Source of the DNA: Candidatus Omnitrophota bacterium
GTDB taxonomy: Bacteria; Omnitrophota; Gorgyraeia; Zapsychrales; Zapsychraceae
Length of the DNA: 5,853 bases
Assembly: GCA_018399915.1 (NCBI GenBank)
Contig: JAGYNW010000138.1
Location: 1-5,853 of the forward strand
Direction of reading: 5' to 3'
The translations under genes were made by a program, and so were the position numbers. Each line of letters opens with the position of its first letter. The stretch's first letter is position 1. Under the pieces are notes generated by a model. That model saw only the letters and a list, made by a program, of their open reading frames with translations, was not told the origin of the DNA and did no database searches. Shown one piece after another: positions 3,401 through 5,853 of this stretch.

Positions 3401-5853
3401 TCCGCAAACATCAGGCGTTCCGCCGCCACCACAAGTTTCCGGGGCCGTACAGGTGCCACAGCTGCCGCCGCAGCCATCATCTCCACAGTCTTTACCCGCA
3501 CAATTAGGTGTGCACCCGCAAACATCAGGCGTTCCGCCACCACCACAAGTTTCCGGTGCCGTACACGTGCCACAGCTGCCGCCGCAGCCATCATCCCCGC
3601 AATCTTTCCCGGTACAATCAGGATAACAAACACAGGCATTGGCTTCACATACAAAAGGATCAACACATGATCCGCAACTAACCCCACACCAGCCGTCATC
3701 GCCACAATCTTTACCATCACAATCCGGAACACACTCACAATCACTTCCATCGGCATTCGGAGCATATCCCGTATCACATTCAAATATACATTTGGCTGCT
3801 GATGCGCTACAATCTGCAACAACCGAGCTTTCCACAGATTCGGTTAACCCTTCATCACTGCCCGCACAAAAAGTGGCAGTGTCAATATCTGCGCCAAGAC
3901 AACCGATAACACAGGCGCTCTCATCCTCATTTATCGCTAGCCCGGGATTGCAAAGATATTCGCATTTTTCTTCATCGTGGCAAGACTCAACCGCATGCCT
4001 CTTGGTCAGCTCGGTTACTCCCTTTTCATCGCCGGGACAAAGCGTCGCGTTCTCGATCTCAGGCCCGATACAACTAATCTCACAAGCCGTATCATCTTCA
4101 TTGGGTGCAAAACCGTGATCACAAACATACTCACACTTGTCCTCGTCTTCACAAATATCTTCCGGATGATAGTAACTTACCTCCGTTAGCCCTACATCAT
4201 CGCCGGGACAAAGCGTCGCGTTCTCGATCGGATCCCCTTGACAGACAAAGATACATGCCTCTGCGTCCTCATCCGGCACACGCTCCCCGGCACACTCATA
4301 TTCACATTTTTTAGCATCTGTACATGTGGTAACCGCGGTATAACTTGCCGGAACGGTTAAATCTGTTTCATCATCAGCGCAAAGGCTTGCATTCTCTATC
4401 GGATCCCCCTGACAATATAAAATACAGGAATTTCCGGACGCGTCCATTGTATAATCATCATCACAGGTATACTCACATTTTTGCGCATCCGTACAAGAAG
4501 CGACTAATTGATATGTTTCTTCCGATGTCAAGCCTGATTCGTCACCGGAACAAAGTGTCGCGTTCTCTATCGGATCTCCCTCGCAGAAGAAACCACAACC
4601 TAAACCTGATGGATCTACTTCTTGCCCGGGATCACAGACATATTCACATTTTTGGCTATCTGTGCAGACTTCAACCGCAGTATAACTCGTGGGACCGGTC
4701 AATCCCACATCATCGTCATCGCAAAGTGACGCATTCGCGATCGGGTCGCCTGTACAAACAAATTCGCAAGCCGCGCCAAAAGCGTCTGGCGTCGTACCAG
4801 AAGGACAAAATGTCTCACATTTTCTCTCATCAGTACACGCTCCAACTAATAAATAATCAACAGGAGCTGTCAATTCAGAGGCATCCCCCGGACAAAGTTC
4901 TGAATTCGCGGGCATCATCCCTTCACAAGCAAAAACGCATGACGGGTCTTCATGACAAACGTTTGTTACGGACCCATCCCCACAGGTTTTGATAAAACGG
5001 CTTTCCGAGCTTTCGCAAGGAGACAGACCACACCCTTCTTTCGTTTCCACGCAACATCCCGCATGCGGAGTGCATCGTGTCTGGAGGGTCGCCGGATTTA
5101 CGCACCCATTAGGTGTACACAACTGAATTTCGGCGTGCTCAAACTGCCCACACGTTAAAAAGCCGCAACACGGATCATCTCCATTAGTACAAGCTGTTTG
5201 AAAAGAACAATCACAACACTGCCCTATATTACAGGCTTGAGATATTTCAGGTGGATCCCCGATAGTATCCTGGCAATAACTCGCATATGTCACCATCCCA
5301 TCATACCCGCGCACACATTCATAAGTCATATCCTGTGTCCCGTCGCCGCACATCACGCTACAGGCGCCCCAACCGCTTTGCCGCCAAAAATAATTGCAGG
5401 GACCATTATTACAGGCTTGCGAGTCTGCGGGTTTTGTGGAAGCGTCGCAAAAGCGTTCCCCCACCATATCTCCATCACTGTTAGTACAATGGACCACCCT
5501 TGACCTGGTGCCAGGCCCACAGGCAGGCACACATGACCCCCAGCCAAATGTACTCCAACTATAAACATCAGCATCACAATCCGCGGGGCACGTTGCCCCT
5601 TCTCCTTCCTCGCAACATCCGTTGCCGCAAACAGCCGGACAAGGTTCTCCTGTCTCCCGATCATAACAAACACAGCCTGCCATCTTTTTTGTGCCTTCCA
5701 ACAATGACATATTGATGGATTGATTCACTGCGGACTGAAAAAACCCTTCAGGCGCAAGCGCCGTAAAAACAACGATGGTCACAGCCGCGAACATTAAAAG
5801 GTATTCCACCGCACTTTGGCCTTTTTGTGGGCTCGTTTTATTTACATATTTCA
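3398..5853 (-). CDS. Large cysteine-rich surface protein: prepilin-like N-terminus, TSP1-like modules, tandem repeats
   Basis: The frame is open to the window edge, where TG is followed by AAA TAT GTA; one more A would give ATG and an 818-residue protein, used for numbering here. Residues 11-34 (KGQSAVEYLLM and hydrophobic stretch) are a class III/type IV prepilin-like signal. Cleavage after Gly12 would put Glu17 at mature position 5, the classic pilin glutamate. A start at the internal GTG (5809) would remove this signal. Then come CGNGCCEEGEGATCPADC (76-93), two thrombospondin type 1-like modules (98-153 and 155-213, each with W-x4-W or W-x2-C, CGxGT and six cysteines), a cysteine-rich linker (214-307), seven 57/58-residue repeats (308-707) and three 35/38-residue repeats (708-818). 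By hand count there are about 102 cysteines. The protein is probably an exported adhesin or disulfide-rich fibre; binding partner unknown. It ends inside a fourth repeat. Confidence 0.85.
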   Translation of the reverse strand, partial: KYVNKTSPQKGQSAVEYLLMFAAVTIVVFTALAPEGFFQSAVNQSINMSLLEGTKKMAGCVCYDRETGEPCPAVCGNGCCEEGEGATCPADCDADVYSWSTFGWGSCVPACGPGTRSRVVHCTNSDGDMVGERFCDASTKPADSQACNNGPCNYFWRQSGWGACSVMCGDGTQDMTYECVRGYDGMVTYASYCQDTIGDPPEISQACNIGQCCDCSFQTACTNGDDPCCGFLTCGQFEHAEIQLCTPNGCVNPATLQTRCTPHAGCCVETKEGCGLSPCESSESRFIKTCGDGSVTNVCHEDPSCVFACEGMMPANSELCPGDASELTAPVDYLLVGACTDERKCETFCPSGTTPDAFGAACEFVCTGDPIANASLCDDDDVGLTGPTSYTAVEVCTDSQKCEYVCDPGQEVDPSGLGCGFFCEGDPIENATLCSGDESGLTSEETYQLVASCTDAQKCEYTCDDDYTMDASGNSCILYCQGDPIENASLCADDETDLTVPASYTAVTTCTDAKKCEYECAGERVPDEDAEACIFVCQGDPIENATLCPGDDVGLTEVSYYHPEDICEDEDKCEYVCDHGFAPNEDDTACEISCIGPEIENATLCPGDEKGVTELTKRHAVESCHDEEKCEYLCNPGLAINEDESACVIGCLGADIDTATFCAGSDEGLTESVESSVVADCSASAAKCIFECDTGYAPNADGSDCECVPDCDGKDCGDDGWCGVSCGSCVDPFVCEANACVCYPDCTGKDCGDDGCGGSCGTCTAPETCGGGGTPDVCGCTPNCAGKDCGDDGCGGSCGTCTAPETCGGGGTPDVCG
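3401..3733 (-). repeat. Three tandem CGDDGCGGSCGTC-type repeats
   Basis: Units are at 3629-3733 (35 codons), 3515-3628 and 3401-3514 (38 codons each), reading 5' to 3' on the minus strand. Each has eight cysteines in the pattern CxPxCxGKDCGDDGC. The last two are close copies: about 15 differences in 114 bases, with only four in the first 80 plus-strand positions. The first unit is the most divergent, with GWCGVSC and a shorter end. Similar C-x-P-x-C-x-GK-x-CG modules are known to me from cysteine-rich secreted proteins of Myxococcota and related bacteria. Confidence 0.85.
3734..4933 (-). repeat. Seven tandem 57-residue six-cysteine repeats
   Basis: Units on the minus strand are 4763-4933, 4592-4762, 4421-4591, 4250-4420, 4079-4249, 3908-4078 and 3734-3907. 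The first six are exactly 171 bp; the last is 174 bp with one extra codon. The consensus is xxCxGDPIENATLCPGDDxG (first 20 residues), then LT, a variable stretch, CTD, KCEYxC and a terminal cysteine. Cysteines fall at unit positions 3, 14, 33, 39, 43 and 56. Units five and six share a 33-bp identical stretch (4197-4229 and 4026-4058), 171 bp apart. N-x-S/T sequons (ENAT/ENAS) recur in the same place in most units. Confidence 0.9.
5216..5563 (-). other. Two thrombospondin type 1-like modules in the surface protein
   Basis: Module one (5396-5563) contains WSTFGWGSC, ACGPGTRSRVVHC, and KPADSQACNNGPC. Module two (5216-5392) contains FWRQSGWGAC, MCGDGTQDMTYEC and PPEISQACNIGQC. Each has six cysteines in the TSP1 order, paired tryptophans, and CGxGT. 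In module one arginines alternate after the CGPGT turn as in the canonical Trp/Arg ladder; module two has lost most of these arginines. TSP1 modules are mostly described from animal and apicomplexan extracellular proteins, where they bind glycans or matrix. Confidence 0.75.

Noticed and set aside
3316..3822. 168-codon minus-strand frame with valine- and alanine-rich sequence over the repeat array
   Set aside because: It is an out-of-frame reading of the cysteine-rich repeats; its low-complexity composition comes from the repeat DNA and it lacks a plausible start context.
4345..4992. 215-codon plus-strand frame rich in His, Arg and Ser
   Set aside because: It is antisense to the 57-residue repeats and shows their periodicity. 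No recognisable domain is present.
3335..5566. Repeat array as CRISPR or satellite DNA
   Set aside because: The periodicities are multiples of three, the frame is uninterrupted and the cysteine pattern is conserved, so the repeats are protein-coding.

Overview
All supported genes in this window lie on the minus strand. It looks like a diderm, probably uncultivated bacterium. The largest protein begins with a class III/type IV pilin-like signal (KGQSAVEYLLM), followed by long cysteine-rich repeats. I associate that combination with Candidatus Omnitrophota and similar lineages from recall, not from a search. The tRNA encodes its own CCA end. Phylum assignment is low to moderate confidence.

Layout in the direction of transcription (right to left): (1) 5853-3398, a modular cell-surface protein of about 818 residues with around 100 cysteines. 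Its modules are a prepilin-like N-terminus, a CGNGxCExGE-type motif, two thrombospondin type 1-like modules, seven 57/58-residue six-cysteine repeats and three CGDDGCGGSCGTC-type repeats. Its first start-codon base appears to lie just outside the window. (2) 3400-3335, an in-frame decayed fourth copy of the last repeat, lying after the stop codon. (3) 3255-3204, a probable terminator. (4) 3145-3117, a possible promoter overlapping a small dyad. (5) 3074-2998, tRNA-Pro(TGG). (6) 2953-2069, an unrecognised three-helix membrane protein with a C-terminal soluble domain. (7) An AT-rich gap, then a tight three-gene operon: macro-like/Nudix fusion (1914-967), PPC/DUF296 protein (977-555) and an alpha/beta hydrolase (567-1), with overlaps of 11 and 13 bp.

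The three-gene operon points to nucleotide-sugar (probably ADP-ribose) handling, plus a small PPC-domain protein and a short serine hydrolase that lacks the usual second half of its fold. The surface protein looks like an adhesin or structural fibre displayed through a pilin-like anchor and has no visible functional link to the operon. I found no mobile element, CRISPR array or integrase. The most notable observations are the hybrid architecture of the surface protein, the repeat remnant beyond its stop codon, and the macro-Nudix fusion whose macro half has lost canonical loops.
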